From positions 1 through 31,912 of the IMG/VR virus record IMGVR_UViG_3300023292_000219: a stretch of 31,912 nucleotides of DNA. One strand, 5' to 3'. Each line of letters starts with the position of its first letter. The first letter of the stretch is position 1. Below are positions 13,303-22,238 of the stretch, piece after piece. The stretch comes from a virus. The notes under the pieces are model-generated. The model saw nothing but the letters and a program-made list of their open reading frames with translations. It was not told the DNA's origin and searched no databases. The position numbers and the translations under genes were made by a program.

Positions 13303-15408
13303 ATGTTTGATCGCCTCTGGGGCCTGATTACAGGCCGGGAGGGGCGAGAAGCCGCAATCAAGGACGCAACAAATAACGCAGTACAAGCCGCCCTGGGCAG
13401 GGTGGTTCAAAGTTTAGACGCTGGCCAACTGAATATATTCGGCGCTGGCCACAGCTACAAGACCATTCCCGCTGGCAAGGTCGCGTCATACTTCAACCGA
13501 TGGCCCTATGCCGCATCCACAGCTATCGCCGACGCGGTAAGCGCCCTTGACTTTAGCGTACAAACTAAGTCGGGCGACGTGTGGGCAGATGCCCCAGACC
13601 ATCCACTAGCGACTGTCCTTGCCAGACCAAACCCCCATATGTCAACCCGCATGATGCTCCGGTACCTTGCCCTTGATTGGTATTTCTTGGGCGAGCATTA
13701 CTGGCATGTGCGATTCAACGGAATGCAGGAACCCGCTGAACTCTGGCCGTTGTTCGGCTCGGTAGAACCTATACCAGACCCGGAGCTATTTATCCGAGGT
13801 TACAAACAGGTATCGCAGACCGAGCGCGGCCAGAAGATTACCTATTACGAGCCCGACGAAGTTGTCCGCTTTGTCATGCCCACGTTTCACGACGCTATCA
13901 ATGGGGCGTCTGACCTTGAAGCCGCCGCCTCGTCTGTCCAGGTTGACGATAAGATTGTTGAAGCCCAGTGGCGAGCGTTCCGGCAAGGCATCTTTTCCAG
14001 TGGCGTGTTATCCATGGGCGAGGAAGACCCCCAGCTTCGCAAGGAATTGTTGGGTGAGTTCAACTCAGCGCACCGTGGCGCCCGCGAAGCAGGCAACGCC
14101 ATTGGCATTGGTACTGACATGAGTTGGACCCCGACAAGCAAGACGCCGCGCGAGATGGACTTTTCAGCTTCGGCCACGCACGTTAGGGACGAGATAACAG
14201 GCGTGTCCCGTGTACCCGATATCGCTATGGGCATTACCCGCGATGTCCAGAACAGGGCAACCGCCGAAGCGTCCGAGTATGTCTTTGCCAAGTGGAACAT
14301 CCTACCCAAAGCAAAGATGATCGAGGACCAGTTACGCAATGACATGGCCCGGAGATACTACGGTGATGATGTCCGCGTTGTAGTGGCGTCACCCGTTCCT
14401 GCTGATGCTGAATCACAACGCGCAGATGACAAGCTGGCCCTTGAGCAACGTATCCAAAGCGTCAACGAGATTAGGGCACAGCGCGGCCTTGATGATGTGC
14501 CTTGGGGCGACGAGCCGCTTGTCCAGGCTAACCTTATCCCGATATCAGACGCGGGTAAAGCCGCCGCTGGCGCTGGCAGTCAAGCACTCGCCATAAACCA
14601 GGAAGTAACCCCAAGCGGCTATAGCGCAGCCGAGCGCCGCGAGATCATGGCGAAGTACGAAAGCGCCCAGGTGCCGTTCTTGAAACAGTACACAAAGACT
14701 TGGGTGCGCATCTTTAGGTCCATTGAAGAACAGTTCATGCCGGAGTTTGACAAGAGCCAGGACCGCCAGGACATGCCCGATGGCATTGTCACACAGGACG
14801 CCGATGACGCGGTAGTGAGTGTCCTAAATGAGAACACGCTTGCAAACCACATGGCCCGCGAAACCAAAGGCGACAACGTGCGTGGCTTGGTTATCGGTGG
14901 TCAGACTGATGGCGAGATTGCCGGGATACCAGGGCGCGGATCGTGGAGTTCAAAGTCGAGTGAACTTATGGCCGCAGCCGCCGAGTTCGGCCCCGCACAC
15001 TATGCCGGAATAGCCAGCACAACGCGCAAGCAGGTTGAGGAAGTCATAGCCAGGGCAATCGCCAAGCGTAAGACGTGGGGCGAAATGCGGGACATGGTAG
15101 AGGATTCATTCTCAAATATGACCGCTGGCCGGGCTGGAAACATTGCCACAACCGAGACCACAAAGCTATTCAACGCGGGCGCCCAGGCGTTCCGCAGCGA
15201 GTTTGATGTACCGTTCAAACAATGGATCGCGTCATACGTCAACACGCGCCCAACACACGCCGCCGCTGATGGCCAGGTCAGACGCAATGGCGACCCATAC
15301 CGCGTTGGCCAAGACAGTATGCAATATCCAGGCGGCGGGATGCTGGCCGAAGAGAACTGCAATTGCAACTGCTATTCTGTTGGCGTACCGACAAAGGCAG
15401 GAACCTAA
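13303..15408 (+). CDS. Portal protein fused to a C-terminal MuF-like minor head domain
   Basis: Residues ~1-420 are an HK97-type portal: the N-terminal helical region, DWYFLGEHYWHVRF, the EPDEVVRFVMPTF stretch, and the stem/crown part around SRVPDIAMGI and ASEYVFAKW. Residues ~560-695 carry a Mu gpF-like head-morphogenesis domain, with ATTETTKLFNAGAQAF, the W-x-x-x-x-D/N-R-T-H-like NTRPTHAAADGQV and a final cysteine-rich NCNCNC. At 701 aa it is nearly twice a usual portal. Separate portal and MuF genes are the norm, so this is a genuine fusion with no stop between them. The ribosome site is weak (TTTGGATGA). It follows terL by 19 bases. Confidence 0.9.
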   Translation: MFDRLWGLITGREGREAAIKDATNNAVQAALGRVVQSLDAGQLNIFGAGHSYKTIPAGKVASYFNRWPYAASTAIADAVSALDFSVQTKSGDVWADAPDHPLATVLARPNPHMSTRMMLRYLALDWYFLGEHYWHVRFNGMQEPAELWPLFGSVEPIPDPELFIRGYKQVSQTERGQKITYYEPDEVVRFVMPTFHDAINGASDLEAAASSVQVDDKIVEAQWRAFRQGIFSSGVLSMGEEDPQLRKELLGEFNSAHRGAREAGNAIGIGTDMSWTPTSKTPREMDFSASATHVRDEITGVSRVPDIAMGITRDVQNRATAEASEYVFAKWNILPKAKMIEDQLRNDMARRYYGDDVRVVVASPVPADAESQRADDKLALEQRIQSVNEIRAQRGLDDVPWGDEPLVQANLIPISDAGKAAAGAGSQALAINQEVTPSGYSAAERREIMAKYESAQVPFLKQYTKTWVRIFRSIEEQFMPEFDKSQDRQDMPDGIVTQDADDAVVSVLNENTLANHMARETKGDNVRGLVIGGQTDGEIAGIPGRGSWSSKSSELMAAAAEFGPAHYAGIASTTRKQVEEVIARAIAKRKTWGEMRDMVEDSFSNMTAGRAGNIATTETTKLFNAGAQAFRSEFDVPFKQWIASYVNTRPTHAAADGQVRRNGDPYRVGQDSMQYPGGGMLAEENCNCNCYSVGVPTKAGT

Positions 15409-15422
15409 CGGAGAATTGTAAC

Positions 15423-16490
15423 ATGGAAACTAACGAACTTGTAAAACTTGAGTCAACCTTTGAGCTTGCCGCCCCGCCAACGGAAGATGCAAACGGCGAT
15501 GTTACGTTCTGGGCGATTGGTTTGGACAAGAGCAAGACTCCAAACAGGCGCGGCTTGGTGTTTGATTGGAAGTCGCCAGCGGATATTGACATCACGGCCT
15601 TCCTCAAGAATCCCGTCATGCCATATGCGCACGACAGCGGTTCGGTTCCCATTGGCCGTTGGGAAAAGGTGCAAGTCACAAAGAGCCAGGTCAAACTGTT
15701 TGGCAGAATCCCAGGTGGCGACGATTACCCCGACCTGGCGCCCATTCGCGCCCGTGTTCGGGATGGATACCTCAAGGCAGTGTCAATAGGCTTCTACATC
15801 CGCGAGGCCGAAGAGGTCGCTATCAAGGGCGCTGATTATGCCCTGAAGGTGTTGGCGCTTGAACTTCTCGAATGCTCAGTTTGCACCATTGGCGCACATG
15901 CCGGGGCTGTGATTCAGTCTGACGCGATAGGCAATGGCGACCCCAAGCGGTTTGATGCCCCCGAAGATATCAAGTGGAATACTCAGACCTTTGCCGACGT
16001 CAAGCAGGGCGGCACAAAGGAGATGGTCTATTCGCTTGACGGTATTGCGCTTGACCCGGAGACGCCCGCAACTGTTGCCAAAAGCGCAACGGTTCAAGTG
16101 GACACGCCAGAAGAACCAGCCCCAGACACACAGGCCGCCGCAATTGATAGCCTCAAGGACTCCATATCAGCCCTTACGGATACTGTCAAGGCGCTGTCAG
16201 ATAAGATTGATGCAGAACCAGAGCCCGAAGCGCAAGCAGTGATTGAACCCGACGGCCAAACGCCCGACCCGGAAGATACCGAGCCCGCGAAGCCAGACGG
16301 TGAACTTGCTGCGCCCCCGGTAGTTCCTACGGAGGCAGAGCTAAAGGCCACGGCTGAAAAGGTGTATCAGGACTGGGCCATACAAAACCCGGACCGGATC
16401 GCCGAGTTTGACGCACTCGCAAAGCGTCTAGCACAAGCGCGAGTTGATTCACAAATCGAAGCAAACCTCAGACGAAGAAAGAGCAGGTAA
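15423..16490 (+). CDS. Prohead protease with C-terminal scaffold-like extension
   Basis: The first ~165 residues are an HK97 gp4-type (S78) serine protease: H70 in MPYAHDSGSVPIGRW, the probable nucleophile S121 in LKAVSIGF, and E150 in the following ELLECSV strand. It matures the capsid by removing the capsid N-terminus. The remaining ~190 residues are acidic and proline-rich with a short coiled coil (IDSLKDSISALTDTVKALSD), suggesting a built-in scaffold. CGGAGA precedes ATG 15423, which gives 355 aa; the longer in-frame start at 15363 lies inside the portal gene. The capsid gene follows after two bases. Confidence 0.88.
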   Translation: METNELVKLESTFELAAPPTEDANGDVTFWAIGLDKSKTPNRRGLVFDWKSPADIDITAFLKNPVMPYAHDSGSVPIGRWEKVQVTKSQVKLFGRIPGGDDYPDLAPIRARVRDGYLKAVSIGFYIREAEEVAIKGADYALKVLALELLECSVCTIGAHAGAVIQSDAIGNGDPKRFDAPEDIKWNTQTFADVKQGGTKEMVYSLDGIALDPETPATVAKSATVQVDTPEEPAPDTQAAAIDSLKDSISALTDTVKALSDKIDAEPEPEAQAVIEPDGQTPDPEDTEPAKPDGELAAPPVVPTEAELKATAEKVYQDWAIQNPDRIAEFDALAKRLAQARVDSQIEANLRRRKSR

Positions 16491-16492
16491 TC

Positions 16493-17668
16493 ATGGAAAA
16501 GACCAAAGAAGAATTGGCCTTGGAGAAGGAAGCCGAGGCGAATACCGCCGCGTTGATCGCAAACCCCAAGACCGCAGAGTTCTTGGCGCAGTTTGCATCA
16601 GCCGAACTTATGACCCGTCTTGATGCACACGCCGCGACCATCGTCGCCAACGCCCGCGAGGCGCTTGACACGCGGGAAGCCGCAGCCGCATCACTCGCCG
16701 GGTCCGCCGACACTGGCAAGCGCGAACTGACGCACCCGGAACTGAATGAGTACCTCAGATGTTCGTTCTTGGCCCAGAACAAGCGGCCCTATAAGATTAG
16801 GGACGACTTCGCCAAAGAAGGCGTTGTAGAGCAGACCTTGACCGAAACCGTGGGGTCCGCCGGTGGCGTTGCTGTGCCTGACGCCTTTGACGCCATGGTC
16901 ACCAAGCGCAACGTGGAACCCAGCGTTATCTGGCCCATGTTGACCGTCCGCCCGACATCTTCTGACGCTGTGAAGAGTTGGGAAGTCTTGACTTATGTCA
17001 CCGCCAACACCGGAACAGATGCTAAGTCACAGTCCGCAACAAGCTCAGACGAGGTGGCCGTCACGGAGCCGACGTTTGGCGAAATCAGTTGGTCACTCCA
17101 TCCCCAAGACGCGAGAGTTCCGATCCACCTCAACCTGCTTGACGACGCCGAGACTGACGTTGTTCAGCTTTGCGTTGACCTGGTTGCGGAATCATTCCTG
17201 CACAACCGCGAAACCTACCCGCTGACTGGTAACGGCGCCACCCGACCCTTGGGTTTGCTGAATGCCGCCACGGGTCTGACAAGTTCCGCCGTAACCTCAA
17301 TCACTACAGCCAACGTGATTGACTTTGTGGCCACGTTGCCGCAGAGATGGCGTGCTGGTTATCAGCCCGCGTTGGTGTCTGGTAGCGAGTTGCACTTCAA
17401 GATTGGCTTGGCGTTCGCCAAGGATATCAGGTCCGCCCAATACTTGATGAACATGATGCCCGTATTCAAAGAAGCCGGGAACATGCCCGTTGGTAAACTT
17501 TTGATTGGCGACTTCTCAAAGTACATCGTCTATCAAAACCGTTTGATGCGTATGGTTCAGGGTGTTGCCCCCGAGCGTTGGTGCCTGGAGCTTGTCTTCC
17601 AGGAACGCTGGGACGGCCAGGCCCCGCTGACTGATGCTTTCCGCATCGGCCTCGTGACCACGTACTAA
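16493..17668 (+). CDS. Major capsid protein, HK97 fold
   Basis: The protein has the layout of HK97-type capsids. An N-terminal charged helical delta domain (residues ~1-105) is expected to be cut off by the upstream protease. The shell part starts at TLTETVGSAGGVAVPDAFDA, then PVI-type WPMLTVRPTSSDAVKSWEVL, the P-domain strand EISWSLHPQDARVPIHLN, and NGATRPLGLLNAA. At 391 aa the length fits. The cleavage position is not certain. The gene lies two bases after the protease stop with a weak CAGG ribosome site. It is the last gene of the canonical head order before the foreign cassette. Confidence 0.95.
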   Translation: MEKTKEELALEKEAEANTAALIANPKTAEFLAQFASAELMTRLDAHAATIVANAREALDTREAAAASLAGSADTGKRELTHPELNEYLRCSFLAQNKRPYKIRDDFAKEGVVEQTLTETVGSAGGVAVPDAFDAMVTKRNVEPSVIWPMLTVRPTSSDAVKSWEVLTYVTANTGTDAKSQSATSSDEVAVTEPTFGEISWSLHPQDARVPIHLNLLDDAETDVVQLCVDLVAESFLHNRETYPLTGNGATRPLGLLNAATGLTSSAVTSITTANVIDFVATLPQRWRAGYQPALVSGSELHFKIGLAFAKDIRSAQYLMNMMPVFKEAGNMPVGKLLIGDFSKYIVYQNRLMRMVQGVAPERWCLELVFQERWDGQAPLTDAFRIGLVTTY

Positions 17669-17679
17669 GCTGTTTTCAT

Positions 17680-17704
17680 GGGGGGCGTCCTCGTGGCGCT
17701 CCCC
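17680..17704 (+). other. Hairpin just after the capsid gene
   Basis: GGGGGGCG (17680-17687) pairs with CGCTCCCC (17697-17704), eight pairs with one G-U, around a 9-base loop. No T-run follows. It may stabilise the capsid message end or reduce read-through into the next gene, giving more capsid than downstream product. Confidence 0.5.
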
Positions 17705-17717
17705 TCAAGGAGTTGAG

Positions 17718-17930
17718 ATGCCCTTTGTAAGATTCGTCAAGCGTGAAACCGTGAGGCATACCCCATACGGAGTCGGGACTATTGTTGACATAGACGAGTC
17801 AATGGTTAAGCAGCTTGAGTTGCTTGGTTATCAGCGCAACGACCCGATCATTGAGCGGGTAGAGAAGCCAGCCGTAAACAACATGATTCCCGATATGTTG
17901 GGCGGACAAACAGTATTGATTAGGAACTAG
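17718..17930 (+). CDS. Small hypothetical protein, possible head accessory
   Basis: This 70-aa protein follows the capsid gene and has AAGGAG before its ATG. It is beta-rich at the start (FVRFVKRETVRHTPYGVGTI) and resembles short proteins found beside capsid genes, but I do not recognise a family. Its place between the capsid and the glycosyltransferase cassette makes a capsid accessory role possible. It ends three bases before the next start. Confidence 0.65.
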   Translation: MPFVRFVKRETVRHTPYGVGTIVDIDESMVKQLELLGYQRNDPIIERVEKPAVNNMIPDMLGGQTVLIRN

Positions 17931-17933
17931 CTG

Positions 17934-20696
17934 ATGGTTCGGATATACCCAGTCATAGCCAGCCGTGGACGACAGAACGAGTTAGATAAACAACTCCGAC
18001 TGCTTACCCCACAATTGGCAGACGACGAACTAATCACCGTTGTAATTGACGGTGACAATGCCGGGTATGCCCTTGGCCAACCCAAGCGCGTAAAGTTTGT
18101 TGAGTTGCGCGAGTCCGTGGGCGTGGATTCAGCGCGGCGCATTGGGAATAGCCTCGTGCCGGAAGACGGGATTGTACTTGAAATAGACGACCACGATTAT
18201 GCGGAACAGACCTTGCTGGCAGAGGTTCGCGCCGCCTTTGAGGATGAGTCAACCAACGTCGTCTATTGCGATATCACATTGACTGACCCGGAGAACATCG
18301 TCAACCGCCCCAAGCATAAGACACCCGGGCCATCAATGGAGCGTGGCCATCAGGGTTACGGCATGCGAGCGTATCGCAAGTGGCTTTATGAGGCCGTGGG
18401 CGGATACCCGGACGAGTTCTACCCCGCGAATGATATGGCCCTGATGTGCAAGATCGAGCAGCTTTGTGGCCACAGTGGAATCGTCTTGATACAGAAGCCG
18501 CTTGTCAAGGTCACGGTTGATGGGCAGGGCATCAGCGTCAAGAACAAGGACGCCCAAGAGAAGGCCGCCAGCCGCGTGTTGGACATCGCTTGTAATGCTG
18601 GCTTTGACTTGCCCTGGGAGTTGCGGCAAAAGGATAGCGCATCGAGCAAGCCGCGAACCATCGAGCCCGTTAGTGCGATTGCGGCGCCCACTGTTGCAAA
18701 TGCCAAGGCCCCCAGGAAGCCCCACGTCCTGCTTGTGACTGAAATAGTAGGCCATGGCAGGGGTGGTGGCGAGATGTCAATGTTGGGGTACCTCAGAGGA
18801 GCAGCCAAGCGCGGGTATCGTGTTAGCGCCCTGTACGCCAAGGACGCCGGGGATAAACCGCTTGCGGAGGACTGGCTTGAGCTTCACAAACTTGACACCG
18901 CCAGCCTCAGGGACAAGCGCGTATCTGCAAACGCGGAAGTCAATTCCGCAATTTGCGCCATCAACCCCGATATCATTGTGACAGAGGTCCGCACGTCCGC
19001 CAACATCGCCACGCTATGCGAAGCGCTGAATATCCCACTGATTACGATGGTCCAGTTCTGGCACAATATTATCAAGACCGATAGCGGCGGCTGGGATGCT
19101 CTTCATAAGCGCCCGATAGCCAAAGAAGCCCAAGACACATGGGGCGTTGCGCGACTCAGTAAAAGCGCGGCCCTGCTGGCCAATAGCGACTTTACCGCAA
19201 GCGTCATTGAGGATGTGTTCGGGCGCAAGGCAGCCGCTGTTGTCTATCCGCCCATTGATGCCGCAAGCGTGAAGGTGGACAAGCGCGAGGCTAGGTATGT
19301 TGTGTGTCCAAGTGTCCAAGCTGGCAAGGGTAGCATGATATTCTTGTCACTGGCCGAGCGACACCCCGAGATAGACTTTCTGTTGCTGGCTGGCGACAAC
19401 AAGCATTCCCGGGAATCGGATGTCATTGATAGGGCTGGATCGCTGGCAAATGTTACCGTCAATAACGAGTGGGTTTCCGACATGCGAACCGTCTACGCTG
19501 AGACGGCTTGTTTGTTCATTGGAACACAGACTTGCGAATCATTCAGTCGCGCATCAGCAGAAGCCAGGGCCAACGGTATCCCGCTACTGGTCTCTGACGC
19601 CGGGAACCTTGTCAACATGGCAGCAGACGGCGCGGGCGTTGTGGTACCCAGGAACGCGCCGATAGAAGCGTGGGATGCAGGGCTTGTCAAGGCGCTTGCT
19701 TTGACCCCAGAGGCTACCAGTGCGTTTTGTGTGGACCATTCGGGTAGATTTGCCAAGGCCCTTGACAATAACCGCAACCTAAGCGATGTGGTGTTTATCA
19801 AGCCCGACGCGCCCGGCGTATCTGAGGGAGTTGCGCAGTTCGGCCAGACTTGCGGGACATCTGAAATTGAGTGGCTTCCGAATGCCGCAGACGTGGTGCA
19901 ATACTCGCTTACCATTCTGCCCGGCCACTATAGCGCGAACTTCTCCGAGCAAGTCAATAACAAGTTGGCTTATTGGTGGTGTTCACATACTGCGCAGATG
20001 GATACGAGCCGCCACGAGATGGACAACCTACTCATGGCGCTTGGCGATGTAGTTCAACATGGCAACCGCTTCATGTGCCTAACCTCGAAACCGGACGCGG
20101 ACGCTTGGGCCAAGGCGCTAGGCACTGACCGGATCAAGTGGCTTCCCAATGTAATGACCATTCCCAAGGCGCCCAAGAAAGCCAAATACAAAGAATGCGG
20201 CGTCTTTATCCCCGGCCCGTTCGGAGTTCGCAAGAATATCTATACCGCAATGCTGGCCTGCTCGATGGCCAAGGCAGAGGCGCACGTCACATCAATAAAC
20301 ATAGCCAAGTGTCCGAACCTAGAGACCATGGCGAAGCGGCTTGGCGTTCGGCTGCATGTCCACGACTGCCCCACGGTTGCGGATGTAAGAGCAGTCGCCA
20401 GCCGTTGCCACGCGGGGATTATGGTTTCAACCGCTGAGACGTATTGCTTCGCGGCGGCTGAGATTGTCGCGTCCGGTACGCCATGCGTTTATTGGGATGG
20501 CATACCGATTCTGCGCGGCGGGCCTAAAGAGTTATGCGTTATCAACCCAACCGACATAGACGATATCGTGCCGTCACTCTCAGCGGCTATAGTGGGCGGT
20601 AGCTTGGCCAAACAACAGCTTGCACAGATGCGAACCCTTACCGACAAATGGAACGCAGCAGCCCGGGCAACCCTGGAGGATATTCTTGATGCGTGA
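17934..20696 (+). CDS. Triple-domain glycosyltransferase (GT-A plus two GT-B modules)
   Basis: Three modules can be read. Residues ~1-215 are GT2-like: VIASRGRQNELDKQL at the start, the acidic metal-site candidate LEIDDHDY, and a later GGYPDEFYPANDMAL segment. Residues ~260-590 are GT4-like: GHGRGGGEMSML near the nucleotide-sugar cleft and E535-x7-E543 (ESFSRASAE). Residues ~620-920 are a second GT-B half with IPGPFGVRKNI and E835-x7-E843 (ETYCFAAAE). So one cytoplasmic polypeptide could add up to three sugars. The AGGA site is 10 bases upstream. Such genes are unusual between capsid and connector genes; the natural acceptor may be a virion protein, which is inference. No sugar-nucleotide synthesis gene accompanies it. 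Confidence 0.88.
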   Translation: MVRIYPVIASRGRQNELDKQLRLLTPQLADDELITVVIDGDNAGYALGQPKRVKFVELRESVGVDSARRIGNSLVPEDGIVLEIDDHDYAEQTLLAEVRAAFEDESTNVVYCDITLTDPENIVNRPKHKTPGPSMERGHQGYGMRAYRKWLYEAVGGYPDEFYPANDMALMCKIEQLCGHSGIVLIQKPLVKVTVDGQGISVKNKDAQEKAASRVLDIACNAGFDLPWELRQKDSASSKPRTIEPVSAIAAPTVANAKAPRKPHVLLVTEIVGHGRGGGEMSMLGYLRGAAKRGYRVSALYAKDAGDKPLAEDWLELHKLDTASLRDKRVSANAEVNSAICAINPDIIVTEVRTSANIATLCEALNIPLITMVQFWHNIIKTDSGGWDALHKRPIAKEAQDTWGVARLSKSAALLANSDFTASVIEDVFGRKAAAVVYPPIDAASVKVDKREARYVVCPSVQAGKGSMIFLSLAERHPEIDFLLLAGDNKHSRESDVIDRAGSLANVTVNNEWVSDMRTVYAETACLFIGTQTCESFSRASAEARANGIPLLVSDAGNLVNMAADGAGVVVPRNAPIEAWDAGLVKALALTPEATSAFCVDHSGRFAKALDNNRNLSDVVFIKPDAPGVSEGVAQFGQTCGTSEIEWLPNAADVVQYSLTILPGHYSANFSEQVNNKLAYWWCSHTAQMDTSRHEMDNLLMALGDVVQHGNRFMCLTSKPDADAWAKALGTDRIKWLPNVMTIPKAPKKAKYKECGVFIPGPFGVRKNIYTAMLACSMAKAEAHVTSINIAKCPNLETMAKRLGVRLHVHDCPTVADVRAVASRCHAGIMVSTAETYCFAAAEIVASGTPCVYWDGIPILRGGPKELCVINPTDIDDIVPSLSAAIVGGSLAKQQLAQMRTLTDKWNAAARATLEDILDA

Positions 20697-20895
20697 CACG
20701 CTTGACATTGTAATGCCAGCGGTGCGGCGCCCGGAGATATTAGACAAGGCGCTCGAATCCTGGAAGCCATTTTTCGCGGGCTACGATTGCCGCCTGATAG
20801 TCAACCTTGACGCGCTGATAAGCCCTGAATGGCTGGCGAAGCGCAATTACATGGTGGTCGCAAGTGACCGAGATTGGGAGGGAAGCGATGAGTGA
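20689..20895 (+). pseudogene. Truncated GT-A glycosyltransferase fragment
   Basis: The 68-codon frame starts like a GT2 glycosyltransferase (LDIVMPAVRRPEILDKALES, then YDCRLIVNLD) but ends before any D-x-D metal site, so it cannot be a complete enzyme. GGAGGA precedes the ATG, which overlaps the large glycosyltransferase by 8 bases. Its end overlaps the next methyltransferase start. It is best read as the remnant of a deleted third glycosyltransferase, though it may still be translated. Confidence 0.6.
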
Positions 20896-21481
20896 CTTTG
20901 ACGTAAAGGATGTGTGCTATCCGAAGATTGGGAGCCTGATAACTGAGGCAGACGCCTTGCTTCTGCAGAAGTGTTGCGGGATTGCGGACGCCAAGACCAT
21001 CCTTGAGATTGGAACCAAGCGCGGGGGAAGCGCCATTGTCTTGGCCAAAGAAGTTGAGAAGCGCAAGGGTCGCTTGTACTGCATGGACCCGAACTTCAAC
21101 GCGAACCTTGCGGGGGACCTGGAAGACTTTGAGGTAGACCATCTGATAGAACTTATCTGCGGTTACTCGCCATGGGCTGGCCGTGGGATAGTGCCAGATG
21201 AACTTGACATGCTATGGATCGACGGCGACCACAGCATCCTTGGCGCGTTGGCGGACTTCATCTATTGGGAACCGCGTGTGCGCGTTGGTGGCGTTGTGGC
21301 GTTCCATGATTACTCTAGGCGCGGAGTTGTACCCAAGACAGCCAGCGTAGAGACCGCCGTTGACTTGATCCTACATGAGCGCAAAGACCTTGAAGAGATT
21401 GGCTTTGTTGGCAAGCCCGATGGCGGCACGATTGCATTCCAAAAGACCGCGCTACCCGAACTGGATGACAGCAATGTCTAA
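20888..21481 (+). CDS. Class I SAM methyltransferase (Methyltransf_24/rhamnosyl O-methyltransferase-like)
   Basis: The motif ILEIGTKRGGSAIVLAKEVE (residues ~38-57) is a SAM-binding loop. DMLWIDGDHS and GGVVAFHDYSR (~115-150) are the H/D metal-associated strands of the TylF/CmcI-like Methyltransf_24 group, which often O-methylates sugars. GGGAGGG lies six bases before ATG 20888. The product of 197 aa is complete. It belongs to a run of overlapping glycan-type genes, so an O-methylated sugar is the likely substrate, but none is demonstrated. Confidence 0.82.
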   Translation: MSDFDVKDVCYPKIGSLITEADALLLQKCCGIADAKTILEIGTKRGGSAIVLAKEVEKRKGRLYCMDPNFNANLAGDLEDFEVDHLIELICGYSPWAGRGIVPDELDMLWIDGDHSILGALADFIYWEPRVRVGGVVAFHDYSRRGVVPKTASVETAVDLILHERKDLEEIGFVGKPDGGTIAFQKTALPELDDSNV

Positions 21482-22238
21482 TCACCTTGACATAGACCTA
21501 TACGGGCAGCCAGTCAAGATTGTTGACGAATACATCAATGAGTACGTTTACCGCGAATGCAACAAGGGCCATTGGAAGCCCGAGCTATTCGGCGTGTTTG
21601 ACAAGTTCCTGAAACCGGGTGACGTGTACTTTGATATCGGAGCCTACGTTGGCGCCACGACGCTATACCCCGCCGCGCTTGGGTGTGATGTCTACGCCTA
21701 CGAACCGGACCCGTCTGCATTTGACGCGCTGTTGGCTAATGTCAAGCTGAATCCGGCACTTGAAAGCCGCATCAAGCTATCGGCAGATGCTATCGGAACC
21801 GAAGTCGGGTGGACTGCGATTGGACCACGCGGCGACATGGGGAGCAGCAAGTCTGGGCTTCTCTTCGCCCAAGACAACCCGGACGCCATCGACATCTTTG
21901 GCCTCACGCTATCAGCCGCGATGGATCAGAACAAACTTGACCGCCTGGACTTCCTAAAAGTCAACGTGCAGGGGTCAGAAGCGTCGCTATTGACCGCCGC
22001 AGAGGGCGTTCTAAAGCTCCACAAGCCCGTTGTCCACGTCTATATCAGGCCGTTCAACTGTGCGGACCTTTGGAAAGACATGGCAAAACTTGTACGCGCA
22101 ATGGACAGCTACCCGCACTGTTATTCAGAACTTGGCGAACCGTTGACCGCAACCGATGTCATGATGTTAGCAAAAGCCAAGAAAGATAAGGGAGACTTCA
22201 AGTTGATATTTTGTCATGAGGAATGGCCGAATGGCTGA
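21474..22238 (+). CDS. FkbM-family methyltransferase
   Basis: The protein has the FkbM layout: FLKPGDVYFDIGAYVGATTL (SAM loop), DVYAYEPDPSAFDALLANVK, and later LDFLKVNVQGSEASLLTAAE, the conserved K-x-D/N-x-E/Q-G strand of the family. In that last motif the usual D reads N and the usual E reads Q, which is worth noting. FkbM enzymes O-methylate sugars and polyketides. No good ribosome site precedes ATG 21474; it overlaps the previous gene by 8 bases and probably relies on coupling. Length 254 aa. Confidence 0.82.
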   Translation: MSNHLDIDLYGQPVKIVDEYINEYVYRECNKGHWKPELFGVFDKFLKPGDVYFDIGAYVGATTLYPAALGCDVYAYEPDPSAFDALLANVKLNPALESRIKLSADAIGTEVGWTAIGPRGDMGSSKSGLLFAQDNPDAIDIFGLTLSAAMDQNKLDRLDFLKVNVQGSEASLLTAAEGVLKLHKPVVHVYIRPFNCADLWKDMAKLVRAMDSYPHCYSELGEPLTATDVMMLAKAKKDKGDFKLIFCHEEWPNG

